Part shown: positions 54,731-62,760 of the stretch, piece after piece
How the letters are laid out: every line of letters begins with the position of its first letter
How positions within the stretch are numbered: the first letter of the stretch is position 1
NCBI GenBank assembly: GCA_902800185.1
Contig: CADCDK010000001.1
Location: 30,023 to 94,022 of the forward strand
Reading direction: 5' to 3'
Source of the DNA: an uncultured Prevotellaceae bacterium
GTDB taxonomy: Bacteria; Bacteroidota; Bacteroidia; Bacteroidales; Bacteroidaceae
Length of the DNA: 64,000 nucleotides
Notes under the pieces: generated by a model
What the model was told of the DNA's origin: nothing
The model's input: the letters and a program-made list of their open reading frames with translations, nothing else
Database searches by the model: none
Translations under genes and position numbers: made by a program

Positions 54731-56233
54731 TTAAACCTTCTTGAACTTGTTGATACAATCAATGTAGGCTTCAACAGAGGCGGTAACAATGTCCGTATTG
54801 GCTCCAAAGCCATAATACAGCTGACCATCGTATTCGACTTGCATGTGTACCTTACCTACATCGTCCGAGCCCTTAGAGATGGCCTGAATGGTAAACTCCT
54901 TCAGGGTCATCTGTTTCAGGATAATCTTCTTCAGGGCCTTGATAGCGGCATCAACAGGACCGTTACCCGTAGAAGCTGCCTCAAACTTCTGGCCACTAAT
55001 ATCCAAGCCAATACTGGCAACGCTCTTGACACCCATGCCTGTTGTCACCTGCAGGAAGTCGAGCTTGATAGCACGCGACTCGGCCGTATCAGCTCCTGCC
55101 AGTACCAGGATATCCGCATCCGTGATTTCCTTCTTCTGGTCGGCAAGCTTCAGGAACTTCTGGTAAAGTTTGTCGAGCTTCTCCTCGTCATCAATCTCCA
55201 AGCCATTCACATGTAACCGATACTTCAACGCCGCACGTCCGCTGCGAGCCGTAAGAACGATGGAGTTATCATCGAGTCCGATGTCTTTCGGGTCGATAAT
55301 CTCGTAGGTCTGCACATTCTTAAGGACACCATCCTGATGGATGCCACTTGAATGCGCGAAAGCATTGCGTCCGACGATAGCCTTGTTCGGCTGGACAGGC
55401 ATGTTCATCAAACTCGAGACCATACGGCTTGTCGGATAAATCTTCGTTGTGTTGATATTCGTGTCAATATTCAGATGCTTGTGACACTTCAAGATCATGG
55501 CTATTTCTTCCATAGACGTGTTTCCGGCACGCTCGCCAATACCATTAACGGTAACCTCAACCTGTCGGGCACCATTAATGACACCGCTAAATGTGTTGGC
55601 GGTAGCCATACCCAAGTCATTGTGACAATGCGTGGAGATAATCGCATTCTGGATTCCATCTACATGTTCAACAAGATACTTGATCTTCTCTCCATACTCA
55701 GCGGGCAGACAATATCCCGTCGTGTCAGGGATGTTGACAACAGTTGCGCCAGCCTTGATGACAGCCTCCACGACACGTGCCAGATATTCATTATCCGTAC
55801 GTCCGGCATCTTCTGCGTAGAACTCCACATCTTCTACATAGCGTTTCGCATACTTGACGGCTGCCACGGCACGCTCAATAATCTCCTCCCTGTTAGAGTT
55901 GAATTTATATTTGATGTGAGAGTCGCTCGTGCCAATACCTGTGTGAATACGCTTATGCTTGGCATATTGCAAGGACTCTGCCGCAACGTCAATGTCCTTC
56001 TGAACCGCACGTGTCAACGCACAAATCGTTGGCCACGTAACAGCCTTGGAAATCTCAATGACAGAATTAAAGTCACCAGGACTTGAAATAGGGAAACCTG
56101 CTTCAATTATATCTACGCCAAGCTGTTCCAACTGACGCGCTACCTGAATCTTCTCTATCGTGTTCAATTGGCAACCAGGAACTTGTTCACCATCACGAAG
56201 AGTTGTGTCGAAAATAAACAATCTTTCACTCAT
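54731..56233 (-). CDS. leuA: 2-isopropylmalate synthase
   Basis: First committed step of leucine synthesis, condensing acetyl-CoA and 2-ketoisovalerate. The 500-residue protein has the catalytic barrel ([13 protein letters not shown] at 8–20, [14 protein letters not shown] near 200). The GIGERAGN flap and a C-terminal leucine-sensing domain (about 385–500) follow. Feedback inhibition by leucine is expected from that domain. It heads the operon leuA–leuC–leuD–second synthase–leuB with gaps of 22 bases or less. The leader is very short, so no attenuator or leader peptide is present. Confidence 0.95.
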   Translation of the reverse strand: MSERLFIFDTTLRDGEQVPGCQLNTIEKIQVARQLEQLGVDIIEAGFPISSPGDFNSVIEISKAVTWPTICALTRAVQKDIDVAAESLQYAKHKRIHTGIGTSDSHIKYKFNSNREEIIERAVAAVKYAKRYVEDVEFYAEDAGRTDNEYLARVVEAVIKAGATVVNIPDTTGYCLPAEYGEKIKYLVEHVDGIQNAIISTHCHNDLGMATANTFSGVINGARQVEVTVNGIGERAGNTSMEEIAMILKCHKHLNIDTNINTTKIYPTSRMVSSLMNMPVQPNKAIVGRNAFAHSSGIHQDGVLKNVQTYEIIDPKDIGLDDNSIVLTARSGRAALKYRLHVNGLEIDDEEKLDKLYQKFLKLADQKKEITDADILVLAGADTAESRAIKLDFLQVTTGMGVKSVASIGLDISGQKFEAASTGNGPVDAAIKALKKIILKQMTLKEFTIQAISKGSDDVGKVHMQVEYDGQLYYGFGANTDIVTASVEAYIDCINKFKKV

Positions 56234-56252
56234 ATCTATTCAAAATAAATGC

Positions 56253-56283
56253 AAAGGTACTACTTTTTATGAACACGGACAAA
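56253..56283 (-). promoter_or_regulatory. Consensus promoter of the leu operon
   Basis: On the minus strand TTTG (56283–56280) and TACCTTTG (56260–56253) are separated by 19 bases. The −7 box ends 19 bases before the leuA start, leaving a leader of roughly 15 nt. Confidence 0.75.
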
Positions 56284-56374
56284 TAATTTGATACTATTTT
56301 CTTCTTTATTCTACCAAATTGACACGAAACCAGTAAAAGAGATAAGAAATTGATGTCCGTCTTCTTACATGATG

Positions 56375-57862
56375 TCAGATATCAGCAGGTTCTCCTATAG
56401 GAGGCCCAAACGGATCTTCATCGTTATTGATGCGACTCCCGATGATTTCTCCTTCATTCGTATCTGCTGTGTCGCCGTCCTCTGGGTTTTGGAAACGTGT
56501 GAATTCGCCTCGGAATGTCAGGAGGACATCACCTGTCGCACCCTTACGATGCTTGGCAATAATAATCTGGGCTTTCCCGTGTAGGTCGTTTCCCTTTTCA
56601 TCCTTAAAAATTCTGTAGTATTCCGGTCGATGAACAAACAACACCATATCGGCATCCTGCTCGATGGCTCCAGACTCACGCAAGTCGCTCAACTGAGGAC
56701 GCTTACCCTCAATTCCTTCACGATTTTCCACATTACGACTCAATTGCGAGAGGGCCAAGATGGGAATATCCAACTCTTTTGCGAGTCCCTTCAATGAACG
56801 TGAAATGGTTGACACCTCCTCTTGTCGATTGCCGAATCTCATTCCATTGGCATTCATCAACTGCAGGTAGTCAATCATGATAACCTTCACCCCTTTCTCA
56901 CGGACAAGTCGGCGGGCCTTCGTACGCAATTCGAAGATCGACAATCCAGGCGTGTCATCTATATAAATAGGAGCACCCTGAAGATTGCGGAGTCGTTTGT
57001 CAAAACGTTCCCATTCGTCATCAGTAAGCTGTCCGTTAAGAATCTTGGTGCCTGGAATCTCGCACGTGTTTGATATCAGACGTTGTACCAACTGTACATT
57101 ATTCATTTCCAACGAAAAGAATGCTATCGGTTGTCTGTAGTCCACGGCAATGTTCTTGGCCAAGCTAAGCGCAAACGAAGTCTTACCCATCGCAGGACGA
57201 CCGGCAATGATAACCAAGTCACTCGGTTGCCAGCCAGATGTGTAGTCGTCAAGTTTGGTATATCCCGTAGGAATGCCTGTCAGTCCATCCGTGTTGGCTG
57301 ATGCCTTTTGCAGAATCTCAACAGCCTTCTCAATAACAGGGTCTATCTGTGTGTAATCCTGCTTCATGTTCTTCTGTGATATCTCGAAAAGACTGCCTTC
57401 TGCCTCCTGCATCAGTTCATCTACGTCCACAGTCTCATCAAAAGCTTTTGTCTCGATAACGCTGGCAAACGATATCAGCTGGCGGGCCAGGAACTTCTGA
57501 GCCAAAATGTGAGCATGATACTCGATATGTGCAGAAGATGCAACGTGTGAGCTTAGTTCAACAATATATGCAACACCTCCAACATCTTCTATTGTTCCGT
57601 CTCTCTTCAACTGTTCGGCAACAGTCATAATGTCAACAGGCTTCTCTTCCATATTGAGTGTCTGGATAGCCCGATAGATTTTCTGATGGCGGGGCTCGTA
57701 GAAGCTTTCCGGGCGTATAATCTCCGATATCATTGAGAAGGCATCACTATCAATCATCAATGCTCCCAACAACACGCGCTCTATGTCCAAGGCCTGCGGC
57801 TGTAGGTGTCCATAGGAAGAGTCTATGGTTATTTGTTGTTTTTTAGATGTACTTTGTGGCAT
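56375..57862 (-). CDS. dnaB: Replicative DNA helicase
   Basis: Hexameric helicase that unwinds DNA at the replication fork. The 495-residue protein has the N-terminal DnaB domain (about 20–125, PQALDIERVLLGALMIDSDAF). A RecA-like C-terminal domain follows, with Walker A GRPAMGKTSFAL near 222 and VIMIDYLQLM as Walker B. LSQLSRNVENR follows and an acidic tail closes the protein. No intein is present. The start at 57862 (MPQSTSKKQQ) follows its promoter; longer in-frame starts run into the promoter of the divergent ispE and were rejected. Confidence 0.95.
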   Translation of the reverse strand: MPQSTSKKQQITIDSSYGHLQPQALDIERVLLGALMIDSDAFSMISEIIRPESFYEPRHQKIYRAIQTLNMEEKPVDIMTVAEQLKRDGTIEDVGGVAYIVELSSHVASSAHIEYHAHILAQKFLARQLISFASVIETKAFDETVDVDELMQEAEGSLFEISQKNMKQDYTQIDPVIEKAVEILQKASANTDGLTGIPTGYTKLDDYTSGWQPSDLVIIAGRPAMGKTSFALSLAKNIAVDYRQPIAFFSLEMNNVQLVQRLISNTCEIPGTKILNGQLTDDEWERFDKRLRNLQGAPIYIDDTPGLSIFELRTKARRLVREKGVKVIMIDYLQLMNANGMRFGNRQEEVSTISRSLKGLAKELDIPILALSQLSRNVENREGIEGKRPQLSDLRESGAIEQDADMVLFVHRPEYYRIFKDEKGNDLHGKAQIIIAKHRKGATGDVLLTFRGEFTRFQNPEDGDTADTNEGEIIGSRINNDEDPFGPPIGEPADI

Positions 57863-57881
57863 AGTTTTACATTTTGAGATG

Positions 57882-57889
57882 CAAAAATA
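57882..57889 (-). promoter_or_regulatory. Candidate −7 box of dnaB
   Basis: TATTTTTG on the minus strand, 19 bases before the dnaB start. Confidence 0.5.
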
Positions 57890-57932
57890 CAAAAAAATAA
57901 ATAGAAACCTTAAGATTTTCATTTGAAAATCG

Positions 57933-57940
57933 TATTTTTG
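57933..57940 (+). promoter_or_regulatory. Candidate −7 box of ispE
   Basis: TATTTTTG, 22 bases before the chosen ispE ATG. It argues against the earlier in-frame ATG at 57942, which lies only 1 base past the box. Confidence 0.5.
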
Positions 57941-57962
57941 CATGGGATTAATAATAAAGCTT

Positions 57963-58802
57963 ATGATAAACTTTCCATGTGCTAAAATCAATTTGGGACT
58001 GAATGTTGTTTCTAAAAGAAACGACGGGTACCACAATTTGGAAACCGTCTTCTACCCCATTCCATTGACAGATGCCTTAGAGATTAAGTTGATGGACGAA
58101 GGTTTTCCCTCTCCTGTGGCCTGTGATTTGAAAGTAACAGGAAATGAGATTCTCGGCAACGAACAGGACAACCTTGTAGTCAAGGCATATCATCTAATTG
58201 CTGAAGACTTTCAGATTCCACGCATCCATGCTCATCTATACAAGCGCATTCCCTCTCAGGCTGGTTTGGGAGGCGGCTCGAGTGATGCCGCTTTCATGAT
58301 AAGGCTCTTGGACGAAAGATTCAGATTAAATATCGGCATAGCGGAAATGGAACGCTATGCTGCAAAAATTGGTGCCGACTGTGCCTTCTTCATCACAGCA
58401 GAACCATCCTACGCGACAGGGATAGGTGATATTCTCGCTCCTGTTGACGGACCGAAAGGAAATCTGAACAAATACTATATCACAATCGTCAAGCCCAACG
58501 TTGCCATCCCAACCAAAGAAGCATACCAGATGATAACACCCAAGCAGACCACCAAATCATGTCAGGATATTGTCAAGCAACCCATAGAAACTTGGCGGGA
58601 CGAATTGACAAACGACTTTGAGGAACCTGCATTTGCCCAGCATCCAGTCCTGAAGGAAATCAAAGAGCATCTTTATGCCTCTGGTGCGCTCTATGCACAA
58701 ATGAGCGGAAGCGGAAGCGCCATGTTCGGAATCTTCAGGGAGAATCCTCAAGGAATTGAGAAGCTTTTCAACAACATGTTTGTTACAACCCTCAAGCTGT
58801 AA
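57963..58802 (+). CDS. ispE: 4-diphosphocytidyl-2-C-methyl-D-erythritol kinase
   Basis: GHMP-family kinase of the non-mevalonate isoprenoid pathway. The 279-residue protein has FPCAKINLGLNV at the N-terminus (substrate lysine). PSQAGLGGGSSDAAF near 95–109 is the ATP-binding glycine loop, and QMSGSGSAMFG near 250 is the C-terminal GHMP motif. It has its own promoter, divergent from dnaB, and stands alone. Confidence 0.94.
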   Translation: MINFPCAKINLGLNVVSKRNDGYHNLETVFYPIPLTDALEIKLMDEGFPSPVACDLKVTGNEILGNEQDNLVVKAYHLIAEDFQIPRIHAHLYKRIPSQAGLGGGSSDAAFMIRLLDERFRLNIGIAEMERYAAKIGADCAFFITAEPSYATGIGDILAPVDGPKGNLNKYYITIVKPNVAIPTKEAYQMITPKQTTKSCQDIVKQPIETWRDELTNDFEEPAFAQHPVLKEIKEHLYASGALYAQMSGSGSAMFGIFRENPQGIEKLFNNMFVTTLKL

Positions 58803-58848
58803 AGAAAATACAATTAAGAAAGAAAGCTTAAGCATATAATAAAAGAAG

Positions 58849-58873
58849 GCGGATCTAAATCTTAGATCCGCCC
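58849..58873. terminator. Terminator between ispE and the ribosomal protein unit
   Basis: GGCGGATCTAA pairs perfectly with TTAGATCCGCC around a 3-base loop. On the minus strand it is followed by TTCTTTTA, so it mainly ends the rpmB–rpmG–DUF4295 transcript; on the plus strand the T-tract is weak. Confidence 0.78.
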
Positions 58874-58899
58874 TCTCTATGATATATAATTTGAATCAA

Positions 58900-59058
58900 T
58901 TAGTTCTTGAAGAAATCTTTTACTGCTTCGTTGGGAACCATCTGCTCATCAAAAATATAAGCACCAGTCTTGGGGCTCTTCACCATTTTGATAACTTTTG
59001 TATATGCGCGACCATCCTTTGAGCCTTCGTGGAGGGTAGCAACGGTTTTCTTTGCCAT
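58900..59058 (-). CDS. DUF4295 family small protein, 52 residues
   Basis: Short basic protein beginning MAKKTVATLHEGSKDGRAYT and ending EAVKDFFKN. It matches the Bacteroidota-specific DUF4295 family that sits directly after rpmG. Its position in a ribosomal operon and its basic N-terminal half suggest a ribosome-associated protein, but its function is not established. It starts 33 bases after rpmG. Confidence 0.88.
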   Translation of the reverse strand: MAKKTVATLHEGSKDGRAYTKVIKMVKSPKTGAYIFDEQMVPNEAVKDFFKN

Positions 59059-59091
59059 ATCTCTTTCTTAGTTTTGAATATTAAAGAAATA

Positions 59092-59283
59092 TTACTTAAT
59101 CTCTTTGTGAACAGTCATGCGCTTCAGGATGGGGTTGTACTTCTTCAACTCCATACGCTCGGGAGTGTTCTTGCGGTTTTTAGTCGTTACATAACGGCTT
59201 GTACCGGGAAGACCACTATTCTTCATCTCTGTGCATTCGAGGATAACCTGAACTCTATTTCCTTTTGCTTTCTTAGATGCCAT
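59092..59283 (-). CDS. rpmG: 50S ribosomal protein L33
   Basis: The 63-residue protein [20 protein letters not shown]… has a single cysteine, so it is the zinc-independent (C−) form. [24 protein letters not shown] is the L33 signature. It lies 5 bases after rpmB. Confidence 0.95.
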   Translation of the reverse strand: MASKKAKGNRVQVILECTEMKNSGLPGTSRYVTTKNRKNTPERMELKKYNPILKRMTVHKEIK

Positions 59284-59288
59284 AATGA

Positions 59289-59552
59289 TTATTCTCCTAT
59301 AACTTTAATGTCCTTCCAGTTTACGAATCCCTTCGAAACGGCCTGCTTCAAGGCTGCGTCAAGACCTACTTTATTGATGAGACGAAGACCAGCGGCGCTG
59401 ATCTTAAGGCTTATCCAGCATTGTTCTTCTACATAGTAGAATTTCTTGCTGAACAGATTAACATCAAAGCTTCTCTTCGTGCGATGCTTTGAGTGAGACA
59501 CATTATTGCCTATTTGTGCCTTCTTTCCCGTAATCTGACAAATTTTCGACAT
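59289..59552 (-). CDS. rpmB: 50S ribosomal protein L28
   Basis: The 87-residue protein starts [20 protein letters not shown] and contains KTRSF-like basic RNA contacts ([11 protein letters not shown]). The C-terminal [18 protein letters not shown] is typical. First gene of the L28–L33–DUF4295 unit, with its own consensus promoter. Confidence 0.96.
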   Translation of the reverse strand: MSKICQITGKKAQIGNNVSHSKHRTKRSFDVNLFSKKFYYVEEQCWISLKISAAGLRLINKVGLDAALKQAVSKGFVNWKDIKVIGE

Positions 59553-59604
59553 TGCTATCTAAAAATTTTTAATTCGTTTTTTGATACTTATTCCAAACAG
59601 GGTG

Positions 59605-59635
59605 CAAAATTACAAATATTTCTTGAACAAACAAA
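59605..59635 (-). promoter_or_regulatory. Consensus promoter of rpmB–rpmG–DUF4295
   Basis: On the minus strand TTTG (59635–59632) and TAATTTTG (59612–59605) are 19 bases apart. The leader to rpmB is about 45–50 nt. Confidence 0.72.
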
Positions 59636-59681
59636 ATAATTCCAAAAAGAATATTCGGAATTAAGGATTTTTTTGTTTTTC

Positions 59682-60188
59682 TCAGTCATCTTGTTGCGAA
59701 TCTTGCTCTTTCAGGTACTCAAGAAAGAGTCTCAATGCCTTGTTTGTTGCGTTCATGAGATTCACATCCCTACCCTCGTCTTCGGTCAGCTTATACGTCT
59801 TGATATTGTCTTTGCTTCCATAGGCAAGCCAGATAGTACCAACAGGAATCTCAGAGGTTCCTCCTCCAGGACCTGCTATGCCCGTAACGGCGATGGCATA
59901 ATTTACATTCAAAACCTCACATGCACCCATAACCATCTGGATGGCGACCTCTTCGCTGACAGCTGTCTTCTCTTGCAGCGTCTCATGAGATACATGAAGA
60001 ACGTTCTCCTTGATTTCATCTGTATATGAGATAATTCCTCCCTTGAAATAGTTAGAGGAACCAGGCACCGCGATGATGGCCTCCGCAATACGTCCGCCTG
60101 TACAACTTTCTGCCGTACCAAGAGTCATACCGTTATCGTAAAGAATCTGTTGGATTTCCTTACTTAAAATCTTACTTTCTAATCCCAT
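59682..60188 (-). CDS. CinA C-terminal family protein (nicotinamide-nucleotide amidohydrolase)
   Basis: The 168 residues cover only the CinA C-terminal (PncC-like) domain: LGTAESCTGGRIAEAI holds the catalytic serine and lysine region, and AIAVTGIAGPGGGT is the second motif. PncC deamidates NMN to nicotinate mononucleotide in pyridine nucleotide recycling. The N-terminal MoCF domain of full-length CinA is absent, as in E. coli YgaD/PncC. It follows tsaD by 39 bases. Confidence 0.9.
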   Translation of the reverse strand: MGLESKILSKEIQQILYDNGMTLGTAESCTGGRIAEAIIAVPGSSNYFKGGIISYTDEIKENVLHVSHETLQEKTAVSEEVAIQMVMGACEVLNVNYAIAVTGIAGPGGGTSEIPVGTIWLAYGSKDNIKTYKLTEDEGRDVNLMNATNKALRLFLEYLKEQDSQQDD

Positions 60189-60227
60189 ATTACAATCTAT
60201 TTTAGTTGTTAATGTTTCTATTTGGAT

Positions 60228-61256
60228 TTACTTAAACGTCACTTTTGAGAAAGCCGGTTTTTCTATCGGACAGAAATCATTGTCCAGATATTTATAGTAA
60301 CCGGTTATACCAATCATAGCCGCATTATCCGTAGTGTAGCTGAACTTGGGTATATAGATTGTCCAACCATACCTTCTTGCGTGATCACGGAATGCGTTGC
60401 GAAGTCCGTTGTTGGCGGAGACTCCTCCAGCCACTGCCACATGCTTTATGCCAGTTTCCTTGGCTGCTATCCGCAGCTTTTTCATGAGAATATCCACGAT
60501 GGTGAACTCAAGGCTTGCTGCTAAGTCTTCTTTGTGATGCTCAATAAAATCAGGGTCATCCTGAATCCACTTTCTCAGATTATACAAGAAAGAAGTCTTC
60601 AAACCCGAGAAGCTGTAGTTCATGCCCGGGATATGTGGCTCCGCAAATTGAAAAGCCTTGGGGTTACCCTGACGGGCAAGCCTGTCGATGATGGGACCGC
60701 CAGGATAGCCCAACCCCATCACCTTGGAACATTTGTCGATGGCTTCGCCTGCCGCATCGTCTATCGTCTGTCCGAGAACCTCCATGTCATTATAGGCATT
60801 CACCTTGACAATCTGCGAGTTTCCACCACTTACCAGCAAGCAGAGGAACGGAAACGGAGGTGCCGAATGGTCATCTTCATTCTCCTTGATGAAATGTGCC
60901 ATGACATGTCCTTGCAGATGGTTCACGTCTATCAGGGGGATGGATAATGAACGCGCAAAGCCTTTGGCAAAGCTCACACCGACCAACAAGGAGCCCATCA
61001 GCCCCGGACCTCTTGTGAATGCAACTGCCGAGAGGTCGTTCTTGGTAATACCCGCTTGTTTCATGGCTTGATCAACAACAGGAACGACGTTCTGCTGGTG
61101 TGCCCTTGAAGCCAACTCGGGAACGACTCCGCCGTATGCCTCATGAACAGCCTGTGAAGCCGTTACGTTACTCAACAAGACCCCATTGCGCAGCACAGCT
61201 GCCGAAGTGTCGTCACAGCTGCTTTCTATACCTAATATATATATATCCTTTTCCAT
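60228..61256 (-). CDS. tsaD: tRNA t6A37 threonylcarbamoyltransferase TsaD
   Basis: Adds the threonylcarbamoyl group to A37 of ANN-reading tRNAs together with TsaB and TsaE. The 342-residue ASKHA-fold protein has GIESSCDDTSAAVL (9–22). The metal-binding HQQN near 108 and HLQGH near 136 follow, along with LVSGGNSQIV and the C-terminal VAGGVSANNGLR. Its product is the substrate of MtaB, encoded at 33.8 kb. It lies 6 bases after map. Confidence 0.95.
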   Translation of the reverse strand: MEKDIYILGIESSCDDTSAAVLRNGVLLSNVTASQAVHEAYGGVVPELASRAHQQNVVPVVDQAMKQAGITKNDLSAVAFTRGPGLMGSLLVGVSFAKGFARSLSIPLIDVNHLQGHVMAHFIKENEDDHSAPPFPFLCLLVSGGNSQIVKVNAYNDMEVLGQTIDDAAGEAIDKCSKVMGLGYPGGPIIDRLARQGNPKAFQFAEPHIPGMNYSFSGLKTSFLYNLRKWIQDDPDFIEHHKEDLAASLEFTIVDILMKKLRIAAKETGIKHVAVAGGVSANNGLRNAFRDHARRYGWTIYIPKFSYTTDNAAMIGITGYYKYLDNDFCPIEKPAFSKVTFK

Positions 61257-61262
61257 TGGCGT

Positions 61263-62123
61263 TTAATATGTCAATATCTCCACCCCATGTTCCGTCATCA
61301 ACAGCGTATGTTCCCATTGGGCACTTGGGAGCTCATCCTCGGAAATGACTTCCCATCCGTATGGGTCATCCCCATCGATAAACACCCTCCAAGTTCCCAT
61401 GTTGATCATGGGTTCTATTGTGAACACCATACCCGGTACCAGCAGCATACCAGTACCCCTATGACCATAATGGCAAACCTCCGGTTCTTCGTGGAATTTC
61501 AATCCCACACCGTGACCACACAAGTCTCTGACAACTCCATAGTGATATTTTTTACAATGCTTTTCAATAGCATGACCTATATCTCCAACGAAGGCATATG
61601 GCTTTGCCGCTTCCATTCCAATCTCAAGACACTCTTTGGCAACCCTGACAAGCTGTTCCTTTTCAGGAGTTGTCTTTCCGATGATGAACATACGCGAGGC
61701 ATCAGCATAATAGCCGTCCAATATCGTTGTGAAATCCACATTGATGATATCACCTTCCTCCAGCACGTCTTCTGCCTTCGGGATTCCATGGCACACAACC
61801 TCGTTGATACTCGTACAGACACTCTTGGGGAAGCCCTCATAATTGAGACATGCGGGGGTGGCGTTTCGCTCTTTGCAATAGTTCATGCAAATCTCGTCGA
61901 TTTCAAGCGTTGACATTCCCGCACGGATATGCTTGGCAACTTCGTCAAGTACGCCGGTATTGACAACACCCGATCTCCTGATTCCTTCTATCTGTTCGGG
62001 TGTCTTGATCAAGTCTCGTGTCGGCACAAGCTTTCCTTTGTTTTCCCAGAACATCACCTGTTTGTCCATATCGGTAAGCGGCTGACCAGGAATCGCATGC
62101 CATCTTTTCTTTTTTAGCTTCAT
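61263..62123 (-). CDS. map: Methionine aminopeptidase, type I
   Basis: Removes the initiator methionine from nascent proteins. The 286-residue protein has the five metal ligands in the expected contexts: NVDFTTILDGYYADASR (two Asp), CGHGVGLKFHEEP (His), FTIEPM (Glu) and QWEHTLL (Glu). About 35 extra N-terminal residues precede the catalytic domain compared with E. coli MAP; the stretch is basic and includes a PGQP motif. It follows the HAD gene by 13 bases. Confidence 0.93.
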   Translation of the reverse strand: MKLKKKRWHAIPGQPLTDMDKQVMFWENKGKLVPTRDLIKTPEQIEGIRRSGVVNTGVLDEVAKHIRAGMSTLEIDEICMNYCKERNATPACLNYEGFPKSVCTSINEVVCHGIPKAEDVLEEGDIINVDFTTILDGYYADASRMFIIGKTTPEKEQLVRVAKECLEIGMEAAKPYAFVGDIGHAIEKHCKKYHYGVVRDLCGHGVGLKFHEEPEVCHYGHRGTGMLLVPGMVFTIEPMINMGTWRVFIDGDDPYGWEVISEDELPSAQWEHTLLMTEHGVEILTY

Positions 62124-62136
62124 TACTTCTCTTTCT

Positions 62137-62757
62137 CTATTTCAGATATTCATATATGTCTTTCGTCCAGTCAGCCCCATTCTCCGGACAATACGTGCGG
62201 AAACCTATCTGACTGGCAGCTGCCACGTTGCGAGGGCCGTCGTCCACAAACAACGTTTCGTGCGGGAACAGACGTTCTTGCGACAAAACGTGTCTAAAGA
62301 ACATATCAGCGGGCTTCATCAGCTTCACCTCGTAGCTTCGGTAGATGGCATCGAAATAATCTCTCACGCCATGTCCTTCGCCGTCGAACTCAGGACTTTC
62401 CGCCCAGCTTTGCATAAACTCGTTGGTGTTGGAGAGCATGATAATCCGATAACCCTCAGCCCTGAGCTTACGAAGAGCCACAAGATTCCGTCGGGGCAGT
62501 TCACCGCAATAGCCCAGCCAGGCATATCGACATTCCTCATACGACACGTCCCTGTTAACAAGACGGCTCAGCTCCTGGCGAAACTCCTCACCAGAAATCT
62601 TTCCCAGTTCCAAATCTCCGAAGATGCCTTGTTGCGTATAGGGGTCGAGCCGTTCTTCCGCATCAGCAAGTCCGAGTTGCTTGAAGCGTTCTATGGCTTG
62701 CTGCTGGTTCAACGTGATAACAACACCACCGAAGTCAAAAACAATATTTTTAATCAT
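62137..62757 (-). CDS. HAD-superfamily phosphatase (YihX-like)
   Basis: A 206-residue HAD-IA protein. Motif I reads FDFGGV: the usual second aspartate is replaced by glycine, as in the YihX/glucose-1-phosphatase group (FDLGNV). MLSNTNEF near 108 is motif II, KLMKPADMFF motif III and FVDDGPRNVAAA motif IV. Substrate unknown, probably a sugar phosphate. It lies 3 bases after metH and leads into map, tsaD and cinA, so all are likely co-transcribed. Confidence 0.85.
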   Translation of the reverse strand: MIKNIVFDFGGVVITLNQQQAIERFKQLGLADAEERLDPYTQQGIFGDLELGKISGEEFRQELSRLVNRDVSYEECRYAWLGYCGELPRRNLVALRKLRAEGYRIIMLSNTNEFMQSWAESPEFDGEGHGVRDYFDAIYRSYEVKLMKPADMFFRHVLSQERLFPHETLFVDDGPRNVAAASQIGFRTYCPENGADWTKDIYEYLK

Positions 62758-62760
62758 ACG

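Noticed and set aside
56234-56374. Leucine leader peptide or T-box upstream of leuA
   Set aside because: The predicted leader is only about 15 nt and holds no leucine-rich peptide or attenuator fold.
57942-57962. Earlier ATG for ispE
   Set aside because: It begins one base after the −7 box, and the seven extra residues are absent from the family N-terminus.
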